Source: Lamellibrachia satsuma
Taxonomy: Eukaryota > Annelida > Polychaeta > Sabellida > Siboglinidae
Assembly (NCBI GenBank): GCA_033239005.1
Contig: BSQZ01000006.1
Span: 3,998,501 to 4,062,500, forward strand
DNA length: 64,000 bases
Direction of reading: 5' to 3'
Each line of letters begins with the position of its first letter. Position 1 is the first letter of the stretch. This document shows, one piece after another, positions 40,501 to 51,512 of this stretch. Made by a program: the position numbers and the translations under genes. Below the pieces are notes generated by a model, which made no database searches, was not told the origin of the DNA, and worked only from the letters and a program-made list of their open reading frames with translations.

Positions 40501-42437
40501 ACGCAATGGTATCCCCTCCCGAGTCGGCCTCCAGCGCCCACAACGGCATTACAATGTCGGATATGTACCTCAACGGTTCGCAGAAGCATCAGCAGCTGCT
40601 GCAGCAACAGCAGCCGGAGTACAAGCGGTCGGAACGCGGCCTCAGCTACCTGTTCCCGAGTCTGAACGACCACAAGCTGTCGCTGCTGGACAAGGTGTGG
40701 ATCACCGTCGTACGCCACAAGAACAACTACTTCCTCGGCTGGCAGGAGGACACGCTGGCGACGGTCGACCCGCTCATCCGGCCCAAGATGGTCGTCACGA
40801 TGGAGCTGTACCGCGAGTACTGCCACCGCAACGCCATGAAGTACGACTCGAACGTGCAGTTCTGCATGGAGTCGCCCGAGCCGTGGGCGCGCGAGTTCCG
40901 CGAGAAGCTGCGTCGGGCGCCGTGCCAGGGCGGCTTCGGCAGTCTGTGCGAGGTGAAGCTCGAGGCCGGTCGGCTGTGGCGCGAGTACTCGGGCAAGTAC
41001 CGCATGCACAACATCGTCAAGTGGCACATGGACATGAACACCATGACGACGTCGACCGGTACCGCTGCAGACACGGACGGGCAGTTGGAGCAACAGAAAG
41101 CCGACGTGTTGCTGTCGCCCGTTGTGCAGCACCAGCCTGGTCAGCGTGCAGAGCCGCCGACGTTACAGGTGAAGACCGAGTCTTCCTGTCAGTCAGCGTC
41201 TGCCAGCCCCGCGGAGCCAGCCGTCGACTTGCCGGGCCTCAACGCAGGACTGCGGGTCGACGTGGATCTGACAAAGAATGCTATAGACGACGAGAGAGCA
41301 GCTCAGTTGTCGCGGAGGACAAGTTGTTTCGACACGGGTCAGGTCAAGGGTACAGTGTCTCCCACTGTCGTCCGTCCGGGCCCCTCCTCCAGGCCCGCGT
41401 CTGACCACCGCCACACGCCGCCTTCCCGGCCGGCCGAGACCAGATCGGTGGACGATTGCAGCGCGACGCAGCTCGACTCGCTCTTCAGACCATTACCAAA
41501 GAACCTTTCAGTATTCGAACAGATGTGCATCTGGCTGGAGCGGCACCACAGGAACTATTTCGTCGGCTACACGCCGGCTGAACTCGCGCAGTTGGACGAT
41601 CATCTCCGGCCGCAGATGTTCGTCACGAAGGAGGTGTTCGAGAAGAACGTGTCGGAGAGCATGATGGACGTGCTCGGCAAGGTCGAGACGATCATGCGAT
41701 GCGACGACCCGTGGGCCCGCGCCTACCAGGAGAAGCTGCGCGGATTCGACGGAGGATTCGTCAGCTTCGAGGAGGCTCTCACGCAGGCTGTGATATTGTG
41801 GGCGACACGCCAGCCGTCATCGTCGCAGACAGGTGCCACATTGTACGGTAAACACGACGGTGTGCGCACTGGATCCGGTTCCGCGACGGAGACACCGACC
41901 GGAACCGGCAGTAGCAGTCAGCACGCGGTCACCAGAATGAGTCCTAGTCAACTGGCGGGGGTGATCAGAACACGCCCACGGTACCAGACTTCCAACGGCG
42001 ACAGCAGCGCTATCGTCGCTACGTCGGTCGACTCGGCGCAGGAGGGTCAGACGAACAACTATGCAATACCCGAGAATAATACAAAATCATCGTGCGAACG
42101 CGATACACCCACAGTCGCTTTGAACTCTAGGACGCCCGAAGAGACCGGCTGTTCGCGCACAAAGAACGTCGTCGCAGACGCTCACGCGAGACATGTGTCG
42201 TCGCCGATCGACGCGTTGTGGCGGTGTCGCGACGCACTGCGCACGGCCTGTGCAGACGACCCGTGCCGCAGCTGGCAGGAGCGTCTACAGCCGTGTCTAC
42301 CGATACTGCGGCACACCCTGGGCGCCGACTACCGCTGTCCCGAGCGGTTGTCCGACTGCATGGTAGACCTGTTCCTTGCCACGATCCACCAGCGGTTGGT
42401 CGCGTCCGAAGTCGGCGGTCAACAGGCCGATAGCTGA
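35121..42437 (+). CDS. Unrecognised gene with three copies of a W/Y/R-rich domain (5'-partial)
   Basis: Exons 35121-35340, 36832-37072, 38659-38771 and 39886-42437 join with compatible phases into 1041 residues plus stop; the first exon or exons are missing. Near the N-terminus is TQDTLTEVLSWYGLQ, which recalls a short motif I remember near the start of SOBP-like nuclear proteins (weak). Repeat 1 is at about 94-215, repeat 2 at 446-563 and repeat 3 at 722-830. Each has LF/FP..L at its start, then RHxxNYFxGW (R1 RHNYKYFVNW, R2 RHKNNYFLGW, R3 RHHRNYFVGY), RPxMxVT, WAREFREKL and GGF followed by an acidic/aromatic helix ending LWRxY. A basic KRRRRSS (about 258-264) could be a nuclear localisation signal. 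A glutamine run precedes R2. The C-terminal 70 residues hold a separate Cys/Trp segment. No transmembrane segment is seen. I do not know the family; a nuclear role is inference. Confidence 0.82.
36190..36350. repeat. Degenerate CCATATG/AAGGCCTTTCATA repeat
   Basis: The palindromic pieces AAAGGCCTTT and CATATG recur about six times within 150 bp of intron (for example GAAAGGCCTTTCATA, GAAGGCCTTTCATATGG). Units are irregular. The rest of the intron 35341-36190 holds nothing recognisable. Confidence 0.6.
36426..36547 (+). repeat. Partial duplicate of the exon B acceptor region (decoy exon candidate)
   Basis: 36426-36468 matches 36808-36850 at about 39 of 43 positions, including CTGCTGTGTGGTGTTGGTAG. 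After the copied acceptor the frame is open to CAATGGCAA|GTGAGC (36547/36548), giving a possible 98-bp exon. Splicing it in before exon B would shift the frame, so it is either a dead copy or a poison exon. Confidence 0.6.
36832..37072 (+). CDS. Triple-repeat gene, exon B: first half of repeat 1
   Basis: Acceptor GTGTTGGTAG|ACGGG; donor GAACAG|GTGAGG (perfect consensus). 241 bp. The leading AC completes the codon begun by exon A (G+AC, Asp). Encodes FIFPPLSDELTLLEK, IWVARHNYKYFVNW and VTPSLYKTHMN. It ends after two bases of an Arg codon. Confidence 0.85.
37205..37980 (+). mobile_element. LINE RT fragment in intron of the triple-repeat gene
   Basis: The plus strand reads SLYADDSKLFREIT with an intact YADD-type catalytic box (37213-37227), then DLDSVCLWCDTWHLKLNTDK and, after frameshifts, VKDLGVTLTSN. 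A (TA)n run (37489-37526) interrupts it. Further on, SLQHRRQVADLIFLHKCLHS and SSYLVGNTQYH mark the C-terminal end of a Jockey/CR1-like ORF2. Many stops; not functional. Confidence 0.75.
37984..38055. mobile_element. pogo/Tigger-like terminal sequence
   Basis: After TA, the sequence CAGTCGCGCCTCGTTATAACG looks like a pogo/Tigger-type inverted-repeat end. Its inner part CGCGCCTCGTT (37988-37998) is repeated as AACGAGGCGCG at 38041-38051. Neither the second terminus nor a transposase is visible, so this is an end fragment or a very small derivative. Confidence 0.45.
38659..38771 (+). CDS. Triple-repeat gene, exon C: second half of repeat 1
   Basis: Acceptor TGGTTTCAG|GAGTGA; donor CTTCTCAG|GTACAA. 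113 bp. Frame is set by exon B (AG+G, Arg) and gives SEYCRNVKLKFCLEADAAW, SREFRERLQKPANEGGFS. Alignment with repeat 2 (EYCHRNAMKY, WAREFREKL, GGF) confirms the frame. Confidence 0.85.
38772..39885. other. Intron before the last coding exon
   Basis: No repeat family recognised. It contains a run of near-repeats of CTATAGTATTG (38938-38968) and A/T-rich sequence with many ATAAAT pieces (39550-39700). Confidence 0.5.
39886..42437 (+). CDS. Triple-repeat gene, last coding exon: end of repeat 1, repeats 2 and 3
   Basis: Acceptor CTGTTCTGTTCAG|GTTTGT; the first two bases complete a Gly codon. 2552 bp of GC-rich, uninterrupted coding sequence ending TAG... TGA at 42435-42437. It holds the end of repeat 1 (AELWRRYSENY), complete repeats 2 and 3, Ser/Thr/Pro/Gln-rich linkers, and the C-terminal Cys/Trp segment. 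Long antisense ORFs here are shadows caused by the GC-rich third codon positions. Confidence 0.92.
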
Positions 42438-43765
42438 GTCTGCCACTGGCTCCTGATCCCTCAGTACATGTCTGTGTGTACAACTGCTGTGTGGGTGTAC
42501 AATGTAAGCGTACACCGCGACAGCTTTCGACAAGACAACACCACTGCTATAAATCAGAATGCTGAAGTTGAGAAGACCGCAGTATCTTGTGCCTCGGCAT
42601 AGTTTGTATGCATAACAAGACTCCTCACTTGGAGCCGCTTTTGAACTCTGATAGTTTGCTCACTGTCCCATCTACGCATAATCCTGCAGAAATTTGTGTT
42701 ACTCCGATGTGAATATAACGTTGTTGGATTTTCTTTTTGCAAATAATTTTGTTAACCCTTTTCTTGTGCTGCAATGTCGTAGCGAGTGGCCCGCCTTCGT
42801 GTGTGGCGGCGGCCGGTGTTTGGGTCGGAGTTTATGTGATAATTTGATAATCATAACTAGATTTTGTTTGCATTTCTTTGACGTGATTTTGTCCGTGCAT
42901 AATACGTGGAGTGTGGCCCGTCTCGTGCTGACTTATCCGCGATGGCCTTTCGCGAGTGCCGCTTTCGCTTCCGGGGATTCGTCCGAAATCAGTATTAGTG
43001 TCGACGTTGGAATTTGTTATTGTGATTGCTGTGTACATAGATGTATCGAAGTGCAATGAATGTGGCGACTGAACCTGCAGAGCTATGATTACATAGTCGC
43101 TGTCGTGGTTGGTCAAGATCGAGAGATCCTGTGTCCCAATCACTGTACGCTTCAGTTTTAGTGGCGAGGTGCGGCAAAACGGCCGCGTTTGTGAAACGAT
43201 TGCCTGTTAATGCTGTGTTTACTTATGCTTTTCTGACGCCAACAGTAGGTATGTGATGAACGGTTGTTTCTTGTTGCCAGAGTGTCTGGCGTTAGCGTGG
43301 TGAAGGAAGCATCGGTTTGCGTGAAAATTGTTATTGAGTCAGTTATACCCGCGTGGTACGTTGTTTGTTAGGGACACAGTCCTGTGTAATTTATGCGATA
43401 CTGTGCCAAGTATTAAACCATTAACTCAAGAGATGTATAACGGGTGTGTATTACTTAAGTTGACTGGAGTGCGCGAGAGAACGGGCGGGTTCGTGTGGAT
43501 AAGCACTGCCGCAGTCGCTAACTTTCAACGTCCGAACACCAACCGGTAGAAATGTGATACTGGCGCCGCCTTCCGGCCGCCGATTTATGCAAAAATGATT
43601 TCCAGTCTGTGATTGCTGATGTTGGACTCGTTGTGGAGCGAATCCGCAGCGGCATATTTGATGCAATTCTCCTATGTTACGCTGCTTAGGCGCACGTGTT
43701 CACGGTTGAAGTTAATCGATGGTGCTAACAAATGGAAACCTCAATAAATTATAGAGTGTCTGACT
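42438..43765 (+). other. Probable 3' UTR of the triple-repeat gene
   Basis: Follows the stop codon without a further convincing ORF and ends shortly after AATAAA at 43743-43748. It is mixed in composition, with unusually many short Cys-rich frames that lack support. A length of about 1.3 kb is ordinary for an animal gene. Confidence 0.55.
43743..43748 (+). promoter_or_regulatory. Poly(A) signal AATAAA
   Basis: The first canonical AATAAA after the stop of the triple-repeat gene on the plus strand, followed by a GTGTCTGACTGTGTCGTG GT-rich stretch as expected downstream of a cleavage site. Confidence 0.5.
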
Positions 43766-44069
43766 GTGTCGTGTTGTCACAATAACTAGGTCTCAAATAC
43801 CGGGAATGGCAAACGTATAACAACTTTTGTATGGTTCGTTAATAGATCAATGCACCTTGTACTGTTGTTGTTCCTAATGGTGTTCATTCATTGTACCAAC
43901 TTGTTATGGTACGACTCCTTAATGCGCTGATCATCGGCGTCAGGTGGCCGCCATTAGGTGTGCGAAGCGTCATCTACTGGTTGTTATTGAAAGCATGGCG
44001 TGTATGAATGCGTGGTGCATCACACAGTCTATACATTAACACAATACATTGGTTTCAACACACCACAAG

Positions 44070-44129
<60 letters not shown>

Positions 44130-45589
44130 ATGGTACGTTGCGAACAACCAAGTTTCGTCTACCGATTTTCAAACAACGATTCCCTTTAGACAAGTTCTAC
44201 CTCGTTTATGAAACCATGTTGAGGTAGATTTACTCATTTATGGTAGGTTTCCATATAATCCCTAATTGGTGTTTCTAGTAAATACCATAGTTTGAGTACC
44301 AGTCTGTGAGTATTTCAGTGGCAAGTGTAGAGGCCTTTCTTTAATGTGCGACGGGACGTTTGTACACCAGGTTATGTTGGACATTTTAAACAACAATGCT
44401 TTGAGAAACAATTGTGTACATCATAGGCCAAATATCTGCGAAATGCACTGTGCAGAGAGAACATAACACGACCACGTTCGCATGTATGTATTATACAAGT
44501 GTTCCGTTGATCTAGCCCAAACCTTCTTGAGGATAAGAACGAATTCAGAGTGAACACATCTATTGTAAGCGGCACACGGACGGGGTTATGGATATATGTA
44601 TGCGGGTGTGCATTATGCATATAGGTAATTAGCAGAACTATGTGGAAATATTTTGTCATGAACTGGCACAATATTGTCACCTGTTTATTTATAATTATAT
44701 ACAAGTAAAGAAATTCCTTGTAATTTTTTTGCAGGTTCTTTTATCTAGAGCACCCGCAATCAACTTGTATATGGCATTAATACATTGTCTGAAAGTTTAT
44801 CGATGTTTTATTTTATTTACATTTAAAGCTGAAAATTACTACTTGCAACTAGACATTGTTGAGGCTGTACAATGCATGATTGAGGTCTGGGTAGTGAATG
44901 GAAAGTATACAGTCTACACCAGTGCTTAGCTGTCCAACTAAGTTATGCTATGTGGTGGGGAATAATCGTGTGGTGTCCAAGCTGCATTGTAACCATGGAT
45001 TTGGTAAAACAAATTATTTTAGGGCTCAGCCGTTTTCTTAAAAGACTGCGGCCCCATTCATTTGACCAAACGTGCGGCCAGTACGTTCAGGCATGATATC
45101 CAATGTGTTGTCTTAACTATCCGCCAGAGAGCACCAGTTGAATAGGTGGAATTACGCGGCTGTTTGGAACTGGGTTTGGCAGATTTGACACATCAGTCCT
45201 TGGCCGGGCTTAAGTGACTTGATGTCTGAAGTGTTTTAGACCGAACTAAAAATGTAAAAGATAGCTCGATTAATAGAAATCTAGAAACAACTATTAGTGG
45301 CGCCACTATATAAATATTTCGCTTGGCTTGTTACCAATCCACCGTGTGGCGCCACTGTTCTGGCTACGACGCGCCTCAAAAGAAGTTACCCGAAAGAGCG
45401 TGCAATTTTGTAATGTTTAGACGGCGAATAGGTCTTAATTTCAACAAGATTGGTGGGTTGTAAAGATTACGTGTCGTGGTATGTCTATTTCCACTAGTGG
45501 TTGATATAATTTGAATAAAATGAGCAATGAAACACCAAAAAACACGGGCCATGACGACGATTATTCCGAAGAATTTAGTTTAACTGTAG
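43766..45589. repeat. Intergenic DNA with a (CA)n microsatellite at 44074-44128
   Basis: The (CA)n tract is about 50 bp. The rest shows no gene or repeat that I recognise. Confidence 0.7.
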
Positions 45590-46990
45590 CCATGACTCAG
45601 TTATGCCCAACTATTACAATTATTACCTCCATGTTGGTTGCGCAGAAGCAACGGTGAGCCTAGACACAACAAGAAATCCAGGCAGCTGCATTTTCTCAAA
45701 TTGCTACCACCTGAAAAAGTAAAAAGATGCAGACGACTGGGCACCTGGAGAAGGACTGTTGAAGAAGAGATGATGGCTGGAAAGACCACGATCGAACTTG
45801 ACTGACTCGCCCTAGACTGTGCTCGCCCTAGACCGTACTTACCCTAGACCGTACTCGCCCTAGACTGTGCTCGTCCTAGACCGTACTTACCCTAGACCGT
45901 ACTCGCCCTAGACTGTGCTCGCCCTAGACCGTACTTGCCTTAGACCATACTTGCCCTAGACCGTACTCGCCCTAGACCATGCTCGCCCTAGACTGTGCTC
46001 GCCCTAGACCGTGCTCGCCCTAGACCGTGCTCGCCCTAGACCGTGCTCGCCCTAGACCGTGCTCGCCCTAGACCGTGCTCGCCCTAGACCGTGCTCGCCC
46101 TAGACCGTGCTCGCCCTAGACCGTGCTCGCCCTAGACCGTGCTCGCCCTAGACCGTGCTCGCCCTAGACCGTGCTCGCCCTAGATAGTGCTCGCCCTAGA
46201 CCGTGCTCGCCCTAGACAGTGCTCGCCCTAGACAGTGCTCGCACTAGACAGTGCTCGCCCTAGACAGTGCTCGCCCTAGACCGTGCTCGCCCTGTACCGT
46301 GCTCGCCCTAGACAGTGCTCGCCCTAGACCGTGCTCGCCCTAGACAGTGCTCGCCCTAGACAGTGCTCGCCCTAGACCGTACTCGCCCTAGACCGTACTC
46401 GCCCTAGACCGTACTCGCCCTAGACAGTGCTTGCCCTAGACCGTACTCGCCCTAGACAGTGCTCGCCCTAGACCGTACTCGCCCTAGACAGTACTCGCCA
46501 TAGACCGTACTCGCCCTAGACAGTGCTCGCCCTAGACCGTACTCGCCTTAGACAGTGCTCGCCCTAGACCGTACTCGCCCTAGACAGTTCTCGCCCTAGA
46601 CAGTGCTCACCCTAGACCGTACTCGCCCTAGACAGTGCTCGCCCTAGACAATGCTCGACCTAGACCGTACTCGCCCTAGACCGTTCTCGCCCTAGACAGT
46701 GCTCGCCCTAGACCGTACTCGCCCTAGACCGTACTCGCCCTAGACCATGCTCGCCCTAGACCGGACTCGCCCTAGACCGTACTTGCCCTAGACAATGCTC
46801 GCCCTAGACCGTACTCGCCCTAGACCGTACTCGCCCTAGACAGTGCTCGCCCTAGACCGTACTCGCCCTAGACAGTGCTGGCTGGAAAAGATTTGTTGGC
46901 GTCTTAAGCTCCAAGAGGAGACAAAAGGACTACGACGTAAGCTTGCCGTGGTCACTAGGTGCCAAGACCAGGTGATGGCATACACATTGT
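45590..46990 (+). mobile_element. LINE ORF2 3' end split by a 17-bp repeat array
   Basis: Before the array, the plus strand reads KVKRCRRLGTWRRTVEEEMM and AGKTTIELD. After the array it reads SAGWKRFVGVLSSKRRQKDYD. Joined, these two ends match the final segment of RTE-like LINE ORFs, where a WRRTVEEE helix is followed by LAxDRxxWKxFV and a short basic tail. The array lies exactly at the LALDR codons. No upstream RT domain is left. Confidence 0.75.
45800..46880. repeat. 17-bp satellite array, about 63 copies
   Basis: The unit is TCGCCCTAGACCGTGCT, with two main alternations: CCGT or CAGT, and GTGCT or GTACT. A block at about 46000-46180 is nearly uniform (CCGTGCT), while 46200-46880 mixes the variants. 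The unit encodes LALDR in one frame, the peptide expected at this point of the flanking LINE. Confidence 0.98.
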
Positions 46991-47040
46991 CACTAGTTTC
47001 AGTGTTTGTATTAACGCCAATGTACGACGATTACTACTGA

Positions 47041-49170
47041 CTGATTTGTTAGCATGCCAAAATAGATATAGCAGCAATCTTTATATGTTGTAAAAAAATC
47101 ATAGCCAAATTGTATATTTTCGTGTATAAGGATATGAAAGTAACACGGTTTGCATATATATTATTATTAAAATTTTCTAAAATAGTAATATATATCATTG
47201 TCGCAGTATCCGGACATAAAACAGTCGTCGCTCGAATTGAAAGTAGATAGCGTCACTATATTTCTAACGGTAAAAATACGACAGCAGTAGAAAATAAATA
47301 ATATTGTATATTTACATGTAATTTGAGATCGATGAGTTAAGAGAATTGAGGCGTTTTAGTTATGCAAAAGATCATTCATATTTCCCTACGAATTAGCCAA
47401 TGAGAATCGCCTAAGCAATTTTTTTTCATATATTGAACACTAAATTGTAACAGATAATGAACACATGTAAGAATTCTAAATTCTAAAAAGGAACAGAAGA
47501 ACACCCACGTTCAAGTATATAACACCAGCCTCTTTATTTTTCTAAACATATAAAAGTGTTCAAAACCTGAACACTAACAATTGTTCAATAGGCCTGTAAC
47601 GGATAATTAACTTTGAATCTTCAAAGTCAAAAGTTGCTGGTGAGTACGGACATGGTGATTTCGGAAGGCGCTGAATGACTGCGCAACAAGAGGGCACATA
47701 TTGCATGTGAAGTTCTCTTTGTCCATGACAGGTCATGAAAAGATAGCTACATGAGACATATCATAACCTAGACCCATATGTTAGTTGTATCATCGCCCAC
47801 TGTTAACGAACAAACGACTTGGTCATTTGGGGCTACATTTCCAATCATTTGAGTTTGCGCAAGTGCATCAAATTACCAATACCTTTTATCGTCGCCGATA
47901 CAGTATGAAATGCGGAAAAGAACATGTCTGTTTACAATGTAAACACCTATGATGAGACAGCGGACGTCGTTCACATAATTCATTATAATTCACACGTTAG
48001 TCTAGTGTATCTGCTTTAGTCCCTTATGCGCAATAAAATATCATAAATATGAAATATAAAAATAAATGTATTTCCAGAATCAATGCAAATTTATACAACA
48101 ATAGGCAGATTATTAATTTAACACATTCGAAAGCAGAAGTCGAAACGTATGTAAAGCTTCCCCTAGCGCTTACTGAGAATATAGCCACTGAACTATGTTA
48201 ACACTAATGACACTTCGATGAGATGTTTCTTGATCATAAAGTACATTTTGTAGCTTCACCTGAGTCGTCATAAGTGACTCATTGAAAGTCGGTATAAACA
48301 CTTGAACACATGCAATTGAATACATGCGTGCACATTTAGAACACTACCATGAACACATTGAACAGTAGACGCGTCAAGCTTTATTCAGTGTGTAGTTCTT
48401 GCCACGGAGATGAATAAACATGTTTGGACGCATGCCAGCGTGCGTGATAATGAAGGCAAGCGTGTCTGGCAGATTAGTAGCACGTGCACGTGCCTGTCAA
48501 ACAAACACAATTCGTGCATTAATATTGTATTGGTTTGATGTCTCAAATATCCACAGATTAACGTGTGTAGCTCGCCCATTAGCCGTCTAGATGACTAATG
48601 GCCGCTTTTTAATAATTGCAACATGGCAACGAGAATTGTTTTATTGGACAACAAGCCCAGTTGTCCGGCGATGACGACTTCGCGCACCAAAATCATGTCC
48701 AACTGCATAGCGGTGTTAACAATTGTACGTACACATGTACTATTGTTCAGAGTTACGTAATATATACATCCACATAAGTTCCTTCGTAATATCCCCAATC
48801 GGAGACATTTTGCTTTTTCTAATGTGCATCGCCGTGGACCCCCCCCACCCACACACCCCACGGGCACGCCTACAAAATGTTAGCCACGTATACGTAAAAC
48901 TGATGGAGATACGAGGGAACATACGTACAGAAAACATTCTCTACGACATACCTACGTAGTGTTATTTGTTTAAATCGTCCGTAAGCAACGATGATCTGCG
49001 ACCTTACATCCGCAACTTTCACCCATAACTAAATTTGCGTGATTCTATGTATGGCCAGCTGCGAATGGTAAAAATAGTGCAACAATCAATAAATTACCGA
49101 CGCCCGAATTTTTTTCTGTGTTTACAAGTTGACGCCGAATGTCAATGGAATCGTCGAAGTGCGCGCGACA
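47041..49170. other. Unassigned DNA
   Basis: About 2.1 kb of A/T-rich sequence without a supported gene, RNA or repeat. ORFs are under 95 codons and have no motif or splice context. Confidence 0.5.
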
Positions 49171-49175
49171 ACCAG

Positions 49176-49368
49176 ATAGGCTCGGGTCGTTGCTCGTTCT
49201 GGCTGCCTCAGATAGGCTCGGGTCGTTGCTCGTTCTGGCTGCCTCAGCAATTCGTTCTGGCTGCCTCAGGAATTCGTTCTGGCTGCCTCAGCAATTCGTT
49301 CTGGCTGCCTCAGCAATTCGTTCTGGCTGCCTCAGCAATTCGTTCTGGCTGCCTCAGCAATTCGAGTT
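49176..49368. repeat. Nested minisatellite (36-bp x2, then 22-bp x6)
   Basis: Two copies of a 36-bp unit (containing GATAGGCTCGGGTCGTTGCT) pass into six copies of a 22-bp unit (CAATTCGTTCTGGCTGCCTC plus AG). Both share TCGTTCTGGCTGCCTCAG, so the shorter unit arose from the longer one. The host sequence is not recognised. Confidence 0.95.
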
Positions 49369-50260
49369 TTCGCTCGTCTTGTCTCAGACTCATTTCGCAA
49401 AAATCGAATCCATCTAGTATCGACTACGACATGACAGCTCGTTTGTGCAATTTTTTTTTTGAAATCGTCGGACACACTAAGTTATTAAATATGTGGGGGA
49501 TATTACCCGCCCCCAATAAACTGTTTTAGACGTAATGTTACTTTTTACTGTCACCCTTGGATTTCCAGGCTAAATTAGTCTTTTGTAGCTGAATATCGTA
49601 GAGGGGCGGAAAGACATCGAATATGGGAAATCGTTCCCGCCCCCGCAGTCCCTCCCCCCCAACACGCTGACGTCAGTACTCGTATGCATTTATGTGTATA
49701 TACACATATTACACCATTGCTGATTGAACTTCTTCGGTGAAATTGTTTTCTATGCAGTCAATCCCAACAGCGCAATGGCTTGGAAGGAAATAACACGTAG
49801 TTCCTCAAGTATGTTTCGATGAATAGAGCTTTGAGAAGAAATATAGTATCTAGGATCTCACAAAAGGGGAGTTCAAATGGTGAGGCCAAATGGATGGCCA
49901 AACGGATAACCCATTACTGTACCATGCTACCGTGTTGCAGCACAACATGTTACATAAGAAGCCAAAAGGGACCAACCAACCCCCACCCCCACCCCCTAAA
50001 TGCGCCACTGCCTCCAAGCACGATAATTAATGCACGTTGACAGAATATCGTCATGTTGCGTGTGTGTGTGTCGATTCCTAGCAATTAGCACCGATGTTAT
50101 CGGTCTCGGATGTGGCGTGTGTCTTCTGTGGCGCTGCTGGACAACACACTGTCGCGGCAACGCCCCTACGTGCAAGGCAGCCAGGCACGCACGTCAGCGA
50201 TATGACGTATATTTAGACAATAATCAATTCAACAGCAGATGTTATCGTGTGATATCAATA
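49369..50260. other. Unassigned DNA
   Basis: No gene or repeat is supported. A C-rich run (49970-50000) and a short (GT)n are the only notable features. Confidence 0.5.
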
Positions 50261-50266
50261 TATACT

Positions 50267-50272
50267 TTTATT
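50267..50272 (-). promoter_or_regulatory. Candidate poly(A) signal of the GTPase gene
   Basis: AATAAA on the minus strand about 1.24 kb past the GTPase stop codon. It would give a long 3' UTR (50250-51512). Other candidates closer to the stop were not seen in canonical form. Confidence 0.35.
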
Positions 50273-51512
50273 CAGTACCGACAATGCGTGCATTGACTTT
50301 TGTAACGTAAAATAGCAAAATCGTCTTACATAAAACAATACAAAGTCATTAGGAAATTTAAAATGTACACAGCAAGACAGTAGCAAAACGTACGTTCTAT
50401 ACAATGTTCGTAACAGCAATACTTCTGTACAAGTACGGCACGGGGTAAATCGCCTTTGTGGGTGGACGCGATATGAGCTTAATTGGTCGTAGAGCGTGCA
50501 TAACAGCGAACATCAGCATAATAACCTACAATATATCACCATAAGTGTCATGAACGCTCTAGTTGATAATGATTATATTTCTGGTGGTGATAAGCTCGTT
50601 GTTTCGCCATTTGCGCCTCGGTACTGCGTTGAACTCGCCATGTTTAGTTAAGAATAGCGCGTGGATGTGCTACCCAGATAGGCGCACAGCTTGCTGCCTA
50701 TAGGCCATTGCTTGCCATCCGTCAACAAACCAGGTTGATATATTGAACTATGCGCCTAGAAATGCAAATATATGATCTGTTATCAGTCGAACGTAGGCAG
50801 ACCGGTGATCTTAAACCACATCACGTACGTAAACACACAAACGTGTCATAACAGTACAAGTGATGGCGTTACGCCACGCGTCAATACGTCTGAGGCAAAT
50901 ACCCTTTTCTTTATAAAACAATAATCGCATTTACACGAAAGCGATAAACAAACATTGTCACGACAATTAAGCGTTTTAAAGTATTTGCAATGCATCATAA
51001 TACAATAGACACAATTTCATTGAATTGGCCGTCTTCTGGTGACAGTGACATCACGGATTAAGCTTCGCTTTTGTGTCAACAAGACTCGACAACACGTACT
51101 ATACACGAATACTGCGCAGCCCCAGGGGCCGACTTCGTGTGCAAGAACGCCGTCAGCTGCAGCCGTAGCCGCCAGTGTAGCAGGAGCAGCAGCAGCTGCC
51201 AGCGCCAAAACACAAATACAAATCATAATACAAACGTATGTATAAAATATACAAATTTTAACAAGTACAAAACGTGTCTTTACACTCTTCAATAAAAACC
51301 GTCGAAGCACGGGAATGGACGTTTGTATACAGCACGAACGCCACCGAGGAAAGCGTCATTGTTTGGCAAGTTCTGGAATCAAGTACTGTGCGACGGCTGC
51401 TATACAAACGAACAGTTCGTTACACCCACAGGAGCACCTTGTTGCAAACACACGTTTGCCAACACAGTATCAAACAGTCAGTGACGCAGAGGATGCTGCG
51501 AGGAGCCCAGTC

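Noticed and set aside
40353..41132. 259-codon minus-strand ORF and 235-codon plus-strand ORF in another frame
   Set aside because: Shadows of the last exon of the triple-repeat gene, which has repeat-to-repeat conservation only in its own frame.
42694..43059. 121-codon ORF after the triple-repeat gene
   Set aside because: No motif, no acceptor in a matching phase, and it lies before the AATAAA; treated as 3' UTR.
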